Origin: Plasmopara viticola
Lineage: Eukaryota; Oomycota; Peronosporomycetes; Peronosporales; Peronosporaceae
DNA length: 64,000 nucleotides
NCBI GenBank assembly: GCA_001695595.3
Contig: MBPM02000002.1
Location: 1,525,608 to 1,589,607, forward strand
Direction of reading: 5' to 3'
Under the pieces are notes generated by a model. It did not search any database. It worked only from the letters and a program-made list of their open reading frames with translations, and was not told the origin of the DNA. Position 1 is the stretch's first letter, and every line of letters starts with the position of its first letter. Positions 1 through 12,399 of this stretch are shown piece by piece. Position numbers and translations under genes: made by a program.

Positions 1-118
1 CGAGGGTGAGACTCGTTAGAGACCTGCAGATGCCCGAGAGCACCTGCCCGAAGCGCGCGAGCATTTAATCCCCGCGCTTGGAAGGAGGGCGTCACCCCAA
101 CCTTTTCCAAGCTTCGAA
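1..118. repeat. Left arm of an 18.5 kb inverted-repeat pair
   Basis: This stretch is nearly identical to the reverse complement of 18476-18593, with only a few mismatches. It is GC-richer than the DNA inside the pair. Similarity stops inward just after the ccttttcc block and may continue left of the window. The arms could be two insertions of one young dispersed repeat in opposite orientation, or termini of a large element. I cannot tell which. Confidence 0.85.
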
Positions 119-326
119 CAGAGGCTGTCCTTATAATTTGCTCCCTCACAGAGCATTAATCAATTATGTTGATGACAATCGTGGACCGGCGTGTAGATTT
201 TCGCGACGGGACAGTGAGTTTACGAGTCAATATTCTTATAAGGCTCATTTCAATGATAAGCCATTTGCCACAAAAGCTCAGCTTTATCTAGCGGCCATTA
301 TATTTGACCTGATACGTTCTGACGCA

Positions 327-402
327 TTATAAATATAAATAGAGTAGATCTTTCCATAGAATATTTGTCCATTCTATTTAAAGATCTACTCTATATTTAT
401 AA
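327..402. repeat. Long near-perfect hairpin
   Basis: Two arms of roughly 30-38 bases pair almost perfectly (core agagtagatcttt and its complement), apart from a 4-base insertion in the left arm. The loop is about a dozen bases. It could be a MITE-type remnant, a hairpin RNA source or a replication-slippage product. No target-site duplication is obvious. Confidence 0.8.
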
Positions 403-1012
403 CGCGTAGACACCCAACTATCTATTTGGTACTGTAAATTTATTCCATCGGCCATCGACACCCACAGCGAGACGCTACGGAAGCAACCATTGCACATACT
501 TAGAATTACAATGGCGCTGAGTTGTTATCACAATTCTTTACAACAAAAAGTACGGTGTCTCTATATGCAATGCCACTAGTAGTATTGTATGAGGCATGTG
601 TTGCTGCACTCGATTGGGAAACATCAGCTTCGACTCGTCTTCTTCGTTTTGATCTATGAAAGTAAAGATTTAGTGTTGTAGACTTTTGCGCGCCGTAGTA
701 ATTGACATAAGAAGGAAACAAATCGCTTTCTTCGTTTAAACGCAAGAAGCTGTGCAGCAAGCATTATCCAAGAGGCAGTTCCATAATATGATAAGGAAGC
801 CGAACCCAAGTTCGAATAAGTTCTAGATCATTTCAGGCTTCAAATAGGCTTCTAAGCCATCTGCTTAAGCAACGTAGACAATTAATTATCTGGCTCTAAT
901 TACTTTTCAGCCGGCATCTATCTGAATATGGCGACATCAAGAGATTCTTGGCACTGACCACCCACGCGTGATGACTATTTGACTCAGTAAACTCTTAGTA
1001 GCCATACATGAC

Positions 1013-1104
1013 GATGTTTGAGTCTCCACAACATGTAGCCATACATGACGTCAACAACGCTTTTGCGTAGGCAAGTCAAGATGTTCGAGTCTCCACAACA
1101 TGTA
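1013..1104. repeat. Two direct repeats of 25 bp, 67 bp apart
   Basis: The motif gatgttTgagtctccacaa is present at 1013 and 1080 with one base difference, and the motif tagccatacatgacg is present at 999 and 1036. Together they form a small interleaved direct-repeat cluster. Function is unknown. Confidence 0.75.
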
Positions 1105-2190
1105 AATTGCCAAGCAAGTTGATACTTCGATTGCTTATTCGGTTCTCGAAGCTTCGATGTTTCCTTGTTGAGATGTCACAGCCTAAAAAAAAGCCGGTTT
1201 AAACTGCAAGTAGGGAGGAGTGTGAGCTTTGCAGGAAATTACCTAACAGTTTTTGCCAGGATGTGACTAAGTAAGAATATGCAATTAGTAGCGGTCCGTA
1301 TCGCTGCACCTGCTTGATTAACATCAATTGCTGTAATTGATCACAATCAAAAGAGAACGAAAGATATAAACAATTTCACTCGTAGCGATTTGCTCCTATA
1401 ATTGCGTCCAAAAGAGGGATCACGGGTATTTCCTGGACGCATTACAATATTTTTTCACACCTTCAACTATCAAGGACATGCTTGGTAAAAACGAAAGAAC
1501 AAGCGAGTCCTCTTTGTCGGCAATGCCGTCAATTATCTTGTGCGGCAATAAAAGACGTGTCGTACAGGACTATTGTCTCTTCATTCTCTTGCTCAGCAAT
1601 TAGAGACGTTGCTGACGATGAAGACACATTAAGATCTGTTATAATCCCAAAAGATCAGTCGCTTGGCAAGCAGAGGGTTAGCACAAAAGCGATTTTAACT
1701 TGTTGCTTACACAGAAGAAACGATGACTAGGCTCCTGATGAGAAAAATGGCGCAATTTTGCAATTTTGGACGTTATTGCCGCCAGTTCGAATCATTGCGA
1801 ACTCTGGATACGCTTTATTGATGTCGATGTTGATTCTATGAAAATGTCCGCAGACATTTGTGATGCGTAACGTGAAACCAGAATTTCTCCTCCTCGCGAC
1901 AATTTGCGTCGACAATCGCACTAGAATGGATATATCCCCAAAGTCGCTATCATAATCGAAAAGTAAAAGTAGAAAAAGGTTCGTGCTACGCACCGGCTCT
2001 TCTTCAAATCGGGCACACTCACCTAGCTGCAAAGCGATGGAGGACATGAATTGTGATAATAGTCAACAATACACTTTCCAAGGTAAAGCTGATTCGCATT
2101 ATTTCTACTTCTTCGGCTGCCAGCTAGTCATAAAAAGCGTGATTCACATGCTTGTCATTCTTAAAAGCACTTTTCCTGGCGCAAGCGATC

Positions 2191-4080
2191 ATGGTGGAGC
2201 TTCACACACAATTGACTCCCAATCCGTCCAGGAAGGCCAAAGTCAATTGGGCCGATAGCGTCATCATTATATCAGTGCTCTGTTGCACGTTGACCGTAGC
2301 CGTCATTGCCTCCGTGCAAGCTGGCGAGAGCCGCTTCGCCAAGTATCTTTCGTGCCTTCGACGGAACGGGAAGGGCAAGACTCACGCGACTGAGACGCCC
2401 GCCGACATTTATATCGTGTCGGATGCTACCCCGGACAAGAAAATTTCAAACGGTGACGGGCGCAGCTCAACTACCACTCTTAAGCGCCCGTCTGCCTCGC
2501 CAATCGCACGCGATGGCGGAGGAAATGAAGTAGCCAACTTTTTTCTGGCCGACCGCGGCATGCAGTGGTATTTCGTGGGCGGTGCCTTGTTTGCAAGCAA
2601 CATTGGCGCCGAACACTTTATTGGCATGGCAGGCGACGGCGCCCGGCGTGGTATTGCTGTGGCTATGTACGAATGGTATGCAGCCATTCTGATCCTGTGT
2701 TTAGGCTGGATCTTTGCCCCCATTTACCGCCGCAGTGGTGTCTACACAACGCCAGAATTTCTCGAATACCGTTTCGGAGCTCCGTGCCGTCACTATTTGT
2801 CCCTCGTGACGGTGATTATGTACGTCGTGACAAAGATGAGTGCAAGCATTTATGGCGGTGCGATTGTCTTTCAGACGACATTGGGATGGAATCTATACGT
2901 GGGTGCAGGGGTGTGCATTGCTCTTAGTGCCACGTATAGTATGGCTGGGGGTTTACGCGCTGTGATGTACACTGATTTATTTCAAATGTGCGTCTTTACT
3001 TTTGGAGGCCTCGTGGTATTTTCGTACTCGATGAACAAAGTTGGTGGCTTTGATGGGATTCGAGCAAACCTGGCTAACCAGGACCGGTCAGAGTGGTTCC
3101 ACCTCTGGAAACCCACGAGTGACCCAGACTACCCATGGACCGGTATGATCTTTGGCCAACCCCTGGGTTCAATTTGGTATTGGTGCATGGACCAAGATCT
3201 TGTGCAGCGCGTTTTATCTGCCAAGGATACGGCCAATGCAAAGGCTGGATGCTCTTTTGCCAGTATGCTCAAGGTGCTGCCACCGTTCTTGATTGTCATT
3301 CCAGCTATTATTGCGAGCATCTACTTTGATTTTAGTGAGGTTGAAGACGGTACCGACGCTGCATATCCGACTCTGCTTATGGAAATGATGCCGCATGGAA
3401 TTATTGGACTCATGCTCTCTAGTATCATCACTGCAATGATGGCCAGTCTTGCATCAGTGTTCTCTGCTGGTTCTTCGGTCTTAACGAACGACATTTACCT
3501 CAAATTTCGACCAGATGCTTCACACAAACAGCTAGTGTGGGTTGGGCGCATGAGCATCCTTTGCTTTGCTGTACTGAGCTTCTGTTGGATTCCCGTTATG
3601 CGCAACGGCACGGGTCTCTACGAGCAAATTGTAGAGATCCAGAGCTATCTAACTCCTCCTATTGGCATTGTGCTGGTGCTTGGTGTGACGTGGAAGCCAG
3701 CCAATGTGTATGGCGCGTTCTCAGCCATGGTAGTGGGCGGGATGCTTGGCTTCACGCGTCTAATCTTTGTAACAATCAGTGACGATAACATGGAAGGAGA
3801 CCTTCCAGGGTTTCTCAACACATTCTTTTACATGAACTTCCAGCACTTTGCACTCTTGCTATGGACCACTGCTATGCTGGTGTGCGTCGTGGTAAGTTTA
3901 CTCACGCAGCACAAGAAGCCTCCTGCGTCGGATGTGCGCAAGTACATGATCCACTGGGATAAAGTTTTCAAACTCGACGCCACCGAGCTCGCCAAGCCGA
4001 TGTGGGTGAACTGCCTGGTCGCTGCTAGTGGCTTTGCTGCCCTAGCTGTCACGTTTACCATGTGGGTGTATTTTTCGTAG
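2191..4080 (+). CDS. Sodium/solute symporter (SSS family)
   Basis: The product is a predicted 629-residue membrane transporter of the sodium:solute symporter superfamily, the group that includes SGLT sugar and inositol transporters. It probably couples sodium entry to uptake of a sugar-like solute at the plasma membrane; the substrate cannot be read from sequence. After one N-terminal membrane segment and a hydrophilic linker of about 75 residues, the SSS core begins with ADRGMQWYFVGGALFASNIG and continues through about a dozen hydrophobic segments. The family signature AGGLRAVMYTDLFQ is present. The start at 2191 is the first in-frame ATG and has A at -3 and G at +4; the frame is open slightly further upstream without an ATG. 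No intron is apparent. It is convergent with the CBM9-like gene, with about 110 bp between the stops. Confidence 0.93.
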   Translation: MVELHTQLTPNPSRKAKVNWADSVIIISVLCCTLTVAVIASVQAGESRFAKYLSCLRRNGKGKTHATETPADIYIVSDATPDKKISNGDGRSSTTTLKRPSASPIARDGGGNEVANFFLADRGMQWYFVGGALFASNIGAEHFIGMAGDGARRGIAVAMYEWYAAILILCLGWIFAPIYRRSGVYTTPEFLEYRFGAPCRHYLSLVTVIMYVVTKMSASIYGGAIVFQTTLGWNLYVGAGVCIALSATYSMAGGLRAVMYTDLFQMCVFTFGGLVVFSYSMNKVGGFDGIRANLANQDRSEWFHLWKPTSDPDYPWTGMIFGQPLGSIWYWCMDQDLVQRVLSAKDTANAKAGCSFASMLKVLPPFLIVIPAIIASIYFDFSEVEDGTDAAYPTLLMEMMPHGIIGLMLSSIITAMMASLASVFSAGSSVLTNDIYLKFRPDASHKQLVWVGRMSILCFAVLSFCWIPVMRNGTGLYEQIVEIQSYLTPPIGIVLVLGVTWKPANVYGAFSAMVVGGMLGFTRLIFVTISDDNMEGDLPGFLNTFFYMNFQHFALLLWTTAMLVCVVVSLLTQHKKPPASDVRKYMIHWDKVFKLDATELAKPMWVNCLVAASGFAALAVTFTMWVYFS

Positions 4081-4190
4081 TAGTATTACAGTCTCAATAA
4101 TAAAAAGTGAGCGGAACCATAGTATAATAACAAATAGAATTGTTTTTCAACTTGATATGTTTGACTTGTAGTAATACGATAGTAATAATG

Positions 4191-5516
4191 TTACCAAGCA
4201 GAGATCTTTGAGTCGACTTTTTCAACCACAATGTAGCCATCCTCCTTAATAGTGGATACGAACTCGACGATCTCTTCGTTAAAAAAGGTCTTGAGCGTAA
4301 GATGAGCCGTAAACATTTTTTCAGAGGAGCTCATGTCAATGAGATTGATGCACTTGCTAATGTCTTGAGTAGTAAAAGAAGAAAGTAATTGCTCCAAGCT
4401 TGATGCATACGTCCCTCTCGCCTTGTAAAATGCATGCTGTGCATAATAGAGCTGAAAGCTAAGGTAGCGAATATTCCATTCAGGATCAAGAGGAACCTCC
4501 TCAATGTGTTGTTGAGTTTCGTACGACTTGGAAGGAGACTCCTTCTGTGGACAAAATTGAAGGTAACCCCACCACTCTGGCCGATGCATGTCCACAGCAT
4601 ATTGTGCACTCCAAACCCAGTTTTCTTCCCTTAAACCAGCTTTCTTTTCGTACTGCTGCTTGCCAGTAATGCCATCCGTGACGACACGAACAGGCCACTC
4701 AACTCGAGAAAAGTTGATTCGCCAAAATGAGTTGGAAGTGGGAGGGACTGTGGCAGACGAATGCGACGCAAGATCTTTTAAGGGCAAAGCGATCTCCACA
4801 GTCCAATAATGCAGACGCTCGGCTATTGAGGCACAAAAACGCTTGATGAGTTACCGTGTCGAGTTGATTCTCTCAGCTAAGACAAACGTACATGGATCAT
4901 TGATTGCTCCTCTTACAAAGACTTCTGACCGCATGCCACCGTTCAGCATGTCAAAACCATATTGGGGGTCCACTCGAGTGCTGTTCTCGTGTCCGTCGTC
5001 CCGGTATGGACGATTTAACCACAAATTCCACGTGGCATTTCGAGCATTCACCTCAAACTCTTTGTAGTTGTGCGTGGTCCCATCAGTATCTACAAATACC
5101 TTAAAGTCGTTGTCGTGGAAAATGACCTCATTGCGCTGAGAAAGATTCGCCCACACCTCGCTCTCCTCGATATATGCGCCGACGTAGAGGAATTGCTGGT
5201 CATAACGCAGCTTTACTTTCGTCGAGTACCATGGCTGGGACCAGAATTCGAGGCCACGAATGTCTTGAAATGGCTCACTCCAAGGCACCTCGGTCCAACT
5301 TTCATCGTCCAGAACACCATCAATTAGAATGTTTGGCAAGGGGGATGGTGGCAGGTGTAAAGCTGCGTATCGTCGAGGGTGTAGGTGTGTAAAGTCACAT
5401 GAAAGTGGTGTAAACGAAGCAGACAAGACTTCGATATGTCGAGACGCCTCGATGGAACGACCGTCTGCGACCTTGACTGAAGTCCAAAGCAGCGCGACCA
5501 GCCTGATGTGCTGCAT
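4191..5516 (-). pseudogene. Secreted CBM9-like carbohydrate-binding protein, split by an in-frame stop
   Basis: Two reading frames in the same phase (5516-4851 and 4848-4191) together encode about 440 residues resembling family 9-like carbohydrate-binding (CBM9/DOMON-type) secreted proteins. The first half has a plausible signal peptide (MQHIRLVALLWTSVKVADG) and the domain start ILIDGVLDDESWTEVPWSEP, then YDQQFLYVGAYIEE and FVDTDGTTHNYKEFEVNA. The second half carries LHYWTVEIALPLKDLA and WRINFSRVEWP. They are separated by TAA at 4851-4853, directly after ERINSTR. A GTAAC donor-like site overlaps the stop, but no downstream AG restores the frame. The segment separating ..STR from LHYW is about 39 nt and in frame. 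Either the gene carries a nonsense insertion or an odd very short intron is spliced. The role would be binding extracellular or host glycans; no catalytic domain is visible. Confidence 0.7.
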
Positions 5517-6559
5517 GCCAACAATATTGTTTAGGTTTTGGGTCTTACCATTTTCGTCTAAATTTTCGCTAATTTGGTATTATAGGTAGGTCACAGATGG
5601 GAATTAAGCTCCGAAAATGGCAGCGGAGGCATTGTCTGTTTAGCCCATTTTTTAGTTGAGACCAATTGTCTTATCTTATCTTTGCAAAAGAATCTGCTGA
5701 ATATGATCCGCAATTGAAATTCATGAACGTGAAAGAGGGAAATAATCGACCTTCTTGAAGAGACGACAGCGTATCATCGATCCTTTGGATATTACAAAGG
5801 GTAAGCTCAATACAAAATTGAAGATTGTTTTAGTGGTCCCGAAATCCTTGCGTTAGCGCTCAGAATCGATCTTCTTGAACAAAGTCGACGCACTTAGCAC
5901 TTAACCATAAAGAATTCAAGACTACTGAAATCTTGGCTGAAGCAGGAGCCGGATTTCTCAAAGGTGTTGAAGAGTCAGCTGTTTTAAAGCACATTCACTG
6001 GTTAAGACAAAGCTATCCCTGAAAATTTTTGCATCAGCCTCCAATTGAAGATTCTGAAGGAATTTCGGGAATTAATTTATCCTTTATAGAAAAGTATACT
6101 TAACTATTGTGTCTTGATATTGATCACCAAGATTCCTACGTGTAGAGAAGTTAAGTACGAGATTGCCTTCGTGTCAGGCATAAAGTGCCGCATCACAAGG
6201 CGACGATCTAGCTGTGTAAGCTCATTAATACTAACCTCGCCGAATAAACAAATATTGGCTTGATGCTGAAGTCGAGGTCTCCGCACTTGCAACCACCCTT
6301 TCGTGTTCAACAATCGAACGGAATTTGGTGCCTGGTTCATGCTTATAAAAAGCTAGATTGTGCGACCCTGCTTGCACAAAGATACGTTTAGATACAAAGT
6401 CTGCTGCTTGAAAACATGCCTAAGTGTACACTGTAAAGTGCCCTGGAGTTGGTCGATGTGACTATTACGCCCGAATAAGAAAGTTGTAAATAGCCCTCAC
6501 GTCGGTTAGTCTACCTGGCTGCATGCTACGAAAGTGTTTAGTGATGCCAAATTAGGTCT
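5517..6559. other. Decayed non-coding DNA
   Basis: The stretch is AT-rich with no credible gene. It probably contains the CBM9-like gene promoter at its left end and eroded 5' parts of the gypsy element that becomes recognisable further right. Confidence 0.45.
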
Positions 6560-8935
6560 ATCGAAAGCTTCGTCGACTATCAAACGTTTGGCCACGCGAT
6601 TGACGTTGCCATTACGAATTTTTGCGCCAGATATTTTGACTATGTATATATTCAGAGTAGCTCTCCAGCCAGTAGTATGGGAGAATTAACACCAGGTTGC
6701 TTGTACATCGTTAAGGAAAGCCTTCAGCAGGATCCTGTTCTAGCTTTGCCAAACGCGGTTAAGCCATTCAGCGTAGTTTGCGACGCTTCCAACTCTGTCA
6801 TCGCTACAAGTCTCGCAACTCGATGTGGATGGACAAGGGCTAGTCGTCTCGCTTCAGGTCGGGCGGATTTAAGCTAATCAACAAAGCGGTCTGTTTATGA
6901 CGAGGAAGTACTTGCTAAGAAGTACACATTGGCAAAGTTGCAAATACATAGGCCGTCTATTTAAATATGCATCTCTGAAGGAGGTCTCCATTTGTCGCAA
7001 AGAATTGACCGATGGCAGATTTTCTATGTGGGCTATATCTTTTGTGCTAACTTAACTCGACATGCTTGCCGATACGCTTTTGTTTGCAGACCAAGTCATG
7101 AGTAAATTCACATCAACAAAATGCATTTGCTATACACACAAAATAGACATCATTCTAGATCCTAATTCGCGTTTTTTAGCTGCAGGAAAAGATGCCAAAG
7201 TCGAGTGGTGAACTCGTCGGAAGCGATCGCACATGCATTTCCATAAGTAATCGGACAGTCTGCTTGAGTTTGGGCGAATACGGCAAATTCAGCTCGAGAT
7301 GATGTTCTGGACGACAAAGACCTAGGTACAATATTTCTCGAGACGGAAAGGTTGCTCTTCTTAGCGAAGTTTTGGGTCGAGATGTATGTTGTATATACAT
7401 GTACGAGTGGGTAGACCTGTACGTGAGAGCTTGCAAGACCTGCTATAGGCTTTAATATACAGCTCGTCCATATGCTCTTAAATCGAGCCTGCCTGTCCTG
7501 ACAAACAACTGGAAGTTATAAGCCTCAATTTTGACCCTGGCTTGCTGAAGTTTGATAAAAGAACGGGCATATTGCTGCTTATGTATGTGGCCCCGACTTC
7601 AGCCAGTATAACTGGAGATCAGCCAGCAAAGCTGTTTATAAATACGGTTTCTGAAAAGTATGGCCTTCTGGACTCAAAATTGTCGGGTAAGAACCCGTGC
7701 ATAACTGCTGCATTTTTGCGAGAGCTGTTACAAGTACTAAAGCCCGTTTTCTGAAGTCTACAGCACACCAGCCATGTCTGACGCAACTACGCGCTTTGCA
7801 TTTTGCTATGTAAATGGATTGGACGCCCTAAAGCTCTTGTCATACTTCGAAGAACAGAAGCTTCTCAGATAAGTTGGTAAACATTTTCCTCCCAGATCTC
7901 TAATGTAAGGTCATTTTTCTTTCGCAAACACTTGCATGACTATGCGAGAAGTCGACTGGATATAATAGACAGAGCAATGAATTTGATTGCATTCGCCTGA
8001 GATAATAGGAATGCTTAGATCAGATACGAATTACGAAGGATAAAAGAATGTTAATCTTATCGCGAGAAGGGTACATTCGGCAACTCAAGACAATATAAAT
8101 ATTATTTTCGACTTTGCGGGCCCAATTGGGTTTAAGTCGACGTACAACATCGAACCTACTAAAACGATGGCAACGGATCAGAAATGTATGTGTAGAGTCT
8201 TTAATAACATTCTCATTCTTAGGTCTCCAAGTCTCATGTGAGCCCTAACGCGTCCCCACCACCGTATCCCCCGCGCTCGATCTTGCCAGTAAGGCTTTTC
8301 AGAGATACCGTACATTAGCTGGCAGCTCCCGAAACCGCCTTCGCATCGGTCATAAGATTATCCATAAGGCTCATCACTCAGAGAAGTCTAAAGCCTACTT
8401 AGCACAGTAACCTCGCGGATTGTTTGGGAGGTTCTTGCTGACTTATGCAACGTTAGATCTGACTGTATTCATGGCCAAAAAATTGCATCTCCTTTTTTAA
8501 GACTTTAAGGGTTTGAGAAGGCTCCGGAGAAGCCAGAGCTTGACCGCCAAGGCCGACTTCGAGAGAATCTTGAGCAAGTATACACAGTTGTTCCTCCTTA
8601 AGAAGTAGTTGAAGTTCCAACGTGGGAGCATTCTCCTCTGGCGCTCCTGATCAACAAGGTTCGTAGTTCTTTGATATGGAGTGGCTGGTAGGGCACTTAC
8701 ACTCTCATGGGCATAAGAAGATTTCGCTAATATCGAGGAAGGTATCTCGAGCGATCTTGAAAGCATAAATCAGACGCAAAGGACGCTTCCTGGACAAGCC
8801 ACAGTCTCTTGACCGCGCATTCGAGTGAAGTATAAGGGACTCCAAAGCCGCGCCGGAACTCGAAATTAGATTTAGTGCCCAACTTGGATATACGCTGAAG
8901 CTAAAACATCTTGTATGTGAGGTGTATCCGACCAA
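6560..8935 (+). mobile_element. Decayed Ty3/gypsy pol (RNase H, integrase, possible chromodomain)
   Basis: Frame-broken pol similarity runs left to right. RNase H motifs are VVCDASNSVI (about 6773-6802), YDEEVLAKKYTLAKLQIH (about 6897-6950) and HLSQRIDRWQIFYVGYIF (about 6989-7042). The integrase zinc-binding region (YVRACKTCYR near 7420) follows, then part of the core (AKLFINTVSEKYGLLDSKL near 7628). Near 8650-8770 a broken frame resembles a chromodomain (FDMEWL). Many stops and frameshifts mean it is dead. The motifs are typical of oomycete Ty3/gypsy elements; no LTRs could be delimited. Confidence 0.75.
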
Positions 8936-11900
8936 CTTCGCAAGAAAACTGCACTTTTAGCCTAAAACAAAAGTTTTTGATTGAGTTTAAGTTGTAACAT
9001 CACCGAATAGCTAAACAGATTTTCCAATCAAGTTTGGCGATGATAAGACCGGAAAGTGTCAAATTTTTGACCACAGGCCACCCTTGTCTTGAAATATCTT
9101 GCGACGCTGATAAACTCCGCAAGGTCAAGGTCGTCGGCGTTACTATTTTCCAATTATGTGATTAAATCCACAAATTGTCAGTCGCAAGTGACATCATGCT
9201 TCTGATTGCTTAGTGCTCTTTAGCGCTGGAACATTGTCGACCTTTATGTTCTTTAAACGAAGAGAGAGCGTAGTATTCAATATCATTGAAAAAGTGCTCT
9301 CGCGCGGAATGGACACCAGGTTCAAATCCAGCGCTTTGTGAGATGGAAGGATCCCCTTATCTTAAAAATGCAATGTATTTTCTTTGTATAAGCCAAATGT
9401 GACGTCGCAAGCGGTTTTAGTCATGGTGATAAGCGTCTTTGGCCTGGTCTAAAGTCTGTTCCAAAGTCAGTCAGGCAGCAGTCTGCGAGTCGTATAGGCT
9501 CTGGGTATGGAGAAAAGGTCGGAGACTTGAGCTCAAGCTACAATGAAGAAAGAGCTACGGCTGCGGTATTGCTTAAAGTTTGGTAAGCAGTAATTTAAAG
9601 GAACGGGTCGCCAAATGCAGCCAACATTATGTCTAGGGTACCCCAATAGTAGGTCTATTCAAATGGGTCAGGCCCACAAACATAGCATTTAAGTTGCCCT
9701 CAAACCTTTTAAAAAATCAGAAATCGACCTAAGTGTATTAACAAGTTGAGCACTCTTGAATCTGTCGCTTTCAAATCATTTCTTGGGATCACAGAGCCGT
9801 GTTCTCATGAGTCTGAACATTATGTACAGCCGTGATAAGATATAGCTTGTCTATCATGGAAGCAATCTCACGGCGCACGCTCGTCACAAGGTCTACTTGC
9901 TTGCTTAATTGCCAAACATTATACAGGATATGATCAAATACTAAGGTGTGTGATTATATTTTACAAGGGGACGCCATGACCTTACTTTTCCGTCAGGCTA
10001 CTTACAACGCCTCATGGAAGATTTGATTGGGATTCGGTGGGGTGGAGAGAGCAACTGCCGCTGAATTTCTGTTTTGCTGACCCGACTCTGATTTTATGAT
10101 ACATATCACATGTGATAGGAGGAACGCAAACATCTTAAGATTTTCTCTCGACCCTGGATCACAAGAATAGAGTTCAGACAAATCTCTTGACATCTTCTTG
10201 CTCCTCACCACTAGAAGTGCGTGGGAGCTACTCGTAAAAAGCAGAAGACATTTGTATTGAGAAGTGTGATGCACCATCGATGGCATGAATGAAGTTGTTA
10301 GAACTTTGTGTACGTCTCTTCTATGCAAGTTTCTGTGTGATTACGTCACATCGGATGTTACTTGAAGTCAACATTGTGTTAACACCGACGAAGGACTAGG
10401 CGAACCCTTGCAAAGGTAAAGAAGTGTACAATTCTACCCGTTGCTTCTGTTGGACAAACAAAACGCTCTGCTCGGATGGCTTGCTGCGCTCATAATTTCA
10501 AATAGTCAACCGCATTCGCACCTTTCTCCCAGCTTCCAGACAGCTATCTCGCGTCATGGCATTCAATCTTTACGAGCCTAAGTCAATTTCCTTTAAATCA
10601 GAGCTAGAAGTTCATATTTGGGGGAATAATGTGCTAATGCGGCCTTGTTCGCAATGATCAGGTGCACGTGGCTTTCGCGGGATGCCAGACTCGATTCTAA
10701 GCTATCACCAGTAAAAAAACTCACCGAAGTGATTTTTGTCGTGGGAGAACCTGCAGATACAGATGAGATGGACATTTTCCTCGCGAACTTTGAGTTCCAC
10801 AAGCATTTACTTATTTTGCTTGCAACCAAGGAAAGCATAAGGCTCGTCGATATGCTCGTAAAAAAATTGACGCTGCTCATCATTGAGGCCATCATTTTTG
10901 AAGCAAGACGAGGTAGATTTTTTCATGAACGGGCTTGGAGTAGTTTTGCAATCTACATAATTCTCCAGATCTCAAATCATGACGATGAAATAGACGATGT
11001 GAATCGCTTTTCGAGAGGAGTGCAGCCTTTGTAGCAGTGTTTGCTTATCCGCAAGCACGCAATGAGCTTAGGTGCTGCCGATAAGATCAACGTCCAATTT
11101 GACTGCAGTAAAAAAAGACTCAAAGTTTGTGTGTATCCAAAAAGGAGCGGATAACTTGGACCTTCGTCTCGACTAAGAGCTTGAAAGGATCGCTACGAGG
11201 AGCCTTTTTCTCAAACCTAGGAAATTTTTGTCAATAAAATGAACAAAGCAAATGTTGCATACTGAGTACATATTTCTTGCCTAAATTTTACAGTTAAATT
11301 AATTGCATCCAATGATAACTAGGTAGGATAGTAATATAATGATAGTGTTGTGATCTTTAAGCTGCAAGTCATTGCACAAGCCAATCTTTTTTATGACTGG
11401 AGATAGTGTACGGACGCTTCCTGAATGATTCTTGTGTTTGTTTGGAGGTATCCTTCGTGTTAAGCGCTGTGTAGCTTCGTCACAACTAACAGCACTTGTA
11501 GACCATTCTAAAATTGAATTAGGTCTAACTTGGTAATCTGATGGGGATACTTTCCAGTTTTGTATCTTTTCAAATCCGTAAGTAATCAAACCAGTGTATA
11601 ACCAATTGAGTATTTGTCGTGCATTAACAGTCACCATACATCTAAGGTCATTTCTAAAGAGCACCCGGCCTAAACTACAAAAGTTCAGATTTATGTAATA
11701 ATGGCCCTTCACATCCTTTTTCACGGAGACTTTGATTACATTTAATAGGAGAGGCATGAGCGTCAACCATCACTCTTTGACCAATATACAAATGTTGATT
11801 CGCTCATGCCGATGACGACATAGACAGCAAAGAAGGCTGTCCGTATACAACTTTTAGGAATCATTCAGCTTTAAAGTAGAATGCTTCGTCTTTTGCAGGT

Positions 11901-12399
11901 TCCTGATTGATTGGCGATGACTGCATCCAAAGAGGCCGCACCAGTACAAAACGGCGGGCCTTTATTGCGATCGTCCCACAGAAAATGAAAAGGCTAGAAA
12001 AGAGTCTCCGATTCATCGCGGCGGTAGGCCCGCACTAACCACTATCCCTTTTTATTAGTTTGTAAATTTCCTGCCACTACGCAAACTCTACGGCCATTGA
12101 TCCGTTGAACTTGTGAAGAAGCCTCAAGCCATAACAATGTCGTCATAAGTATCTGGTGCCTAATGGCACGCTTTGAAGGGTTTTGCATTGATGTTAGGGT
12201 CAATGGCCATGCAAAATGCCTCACTGGAAAGACCACAACGCACTAAGGCAATGACACAGCCTGACGGCCTTGTTGGCGAGGTTACACAGAGTAGGAGAAA
12301 GAAGACAAGGTCACAAACGTCAGACCTCGGTTCTTTTAGTAGGTCTCGTGGCCAAACCTACATGCGCAGTGGACGAGGGGCTATGTGACTCGTCCACCA
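8936..12399. other. Gene-free repeat graveyard
   Basis: No gene or clearly recognisable element is visible. Open frames of 100-155 codons at 10002-10328 (-), 10645-11034 (+) and 11299-11766 (-) have no motif I recognise. They are probably chance or heavily eroded transposon. The position between gypsy remnants suggests further decayed retroelement. Confidence 0.4.

Larger units (their letters stand above)
119..2190. other. Gene-poor flank upstream of the symporter
   Basis: No credible gene is visible; the short open frames on both strands look like chance. The stretch contains a strong hairpin (327-402) and a short direct repeat (1013-1104). The last few hundred bases must hold the symporter promoter, but I could not identify a clear oomycete initiator element. 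Confidence 0.5.

Noticed and set aside
1727..2047. 106-codon frame on the - strand upstream of the symporter
   Set aside because: No motif and no supporting context were found. It overlaps another chance frame on the + strand.
9320..9345. B-box-like aggttcaaatccag (possible tRNA)
   Set aside because: No A box lies at the right distance upstream and no acceptor stem can be formed.
10645..11034. 129-codon frame on the + strand
   Set aside because: There is no recognisable domain, and an overlapping frame of similar length on the other strand. The neighbourhood is decayed repeat DNA.
11299..11766. 155-codon frame on the - strand
   Set aside because: No start context, domain or duplicate was found. 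AT-rich decayed DNA gives such lengths occasionally.
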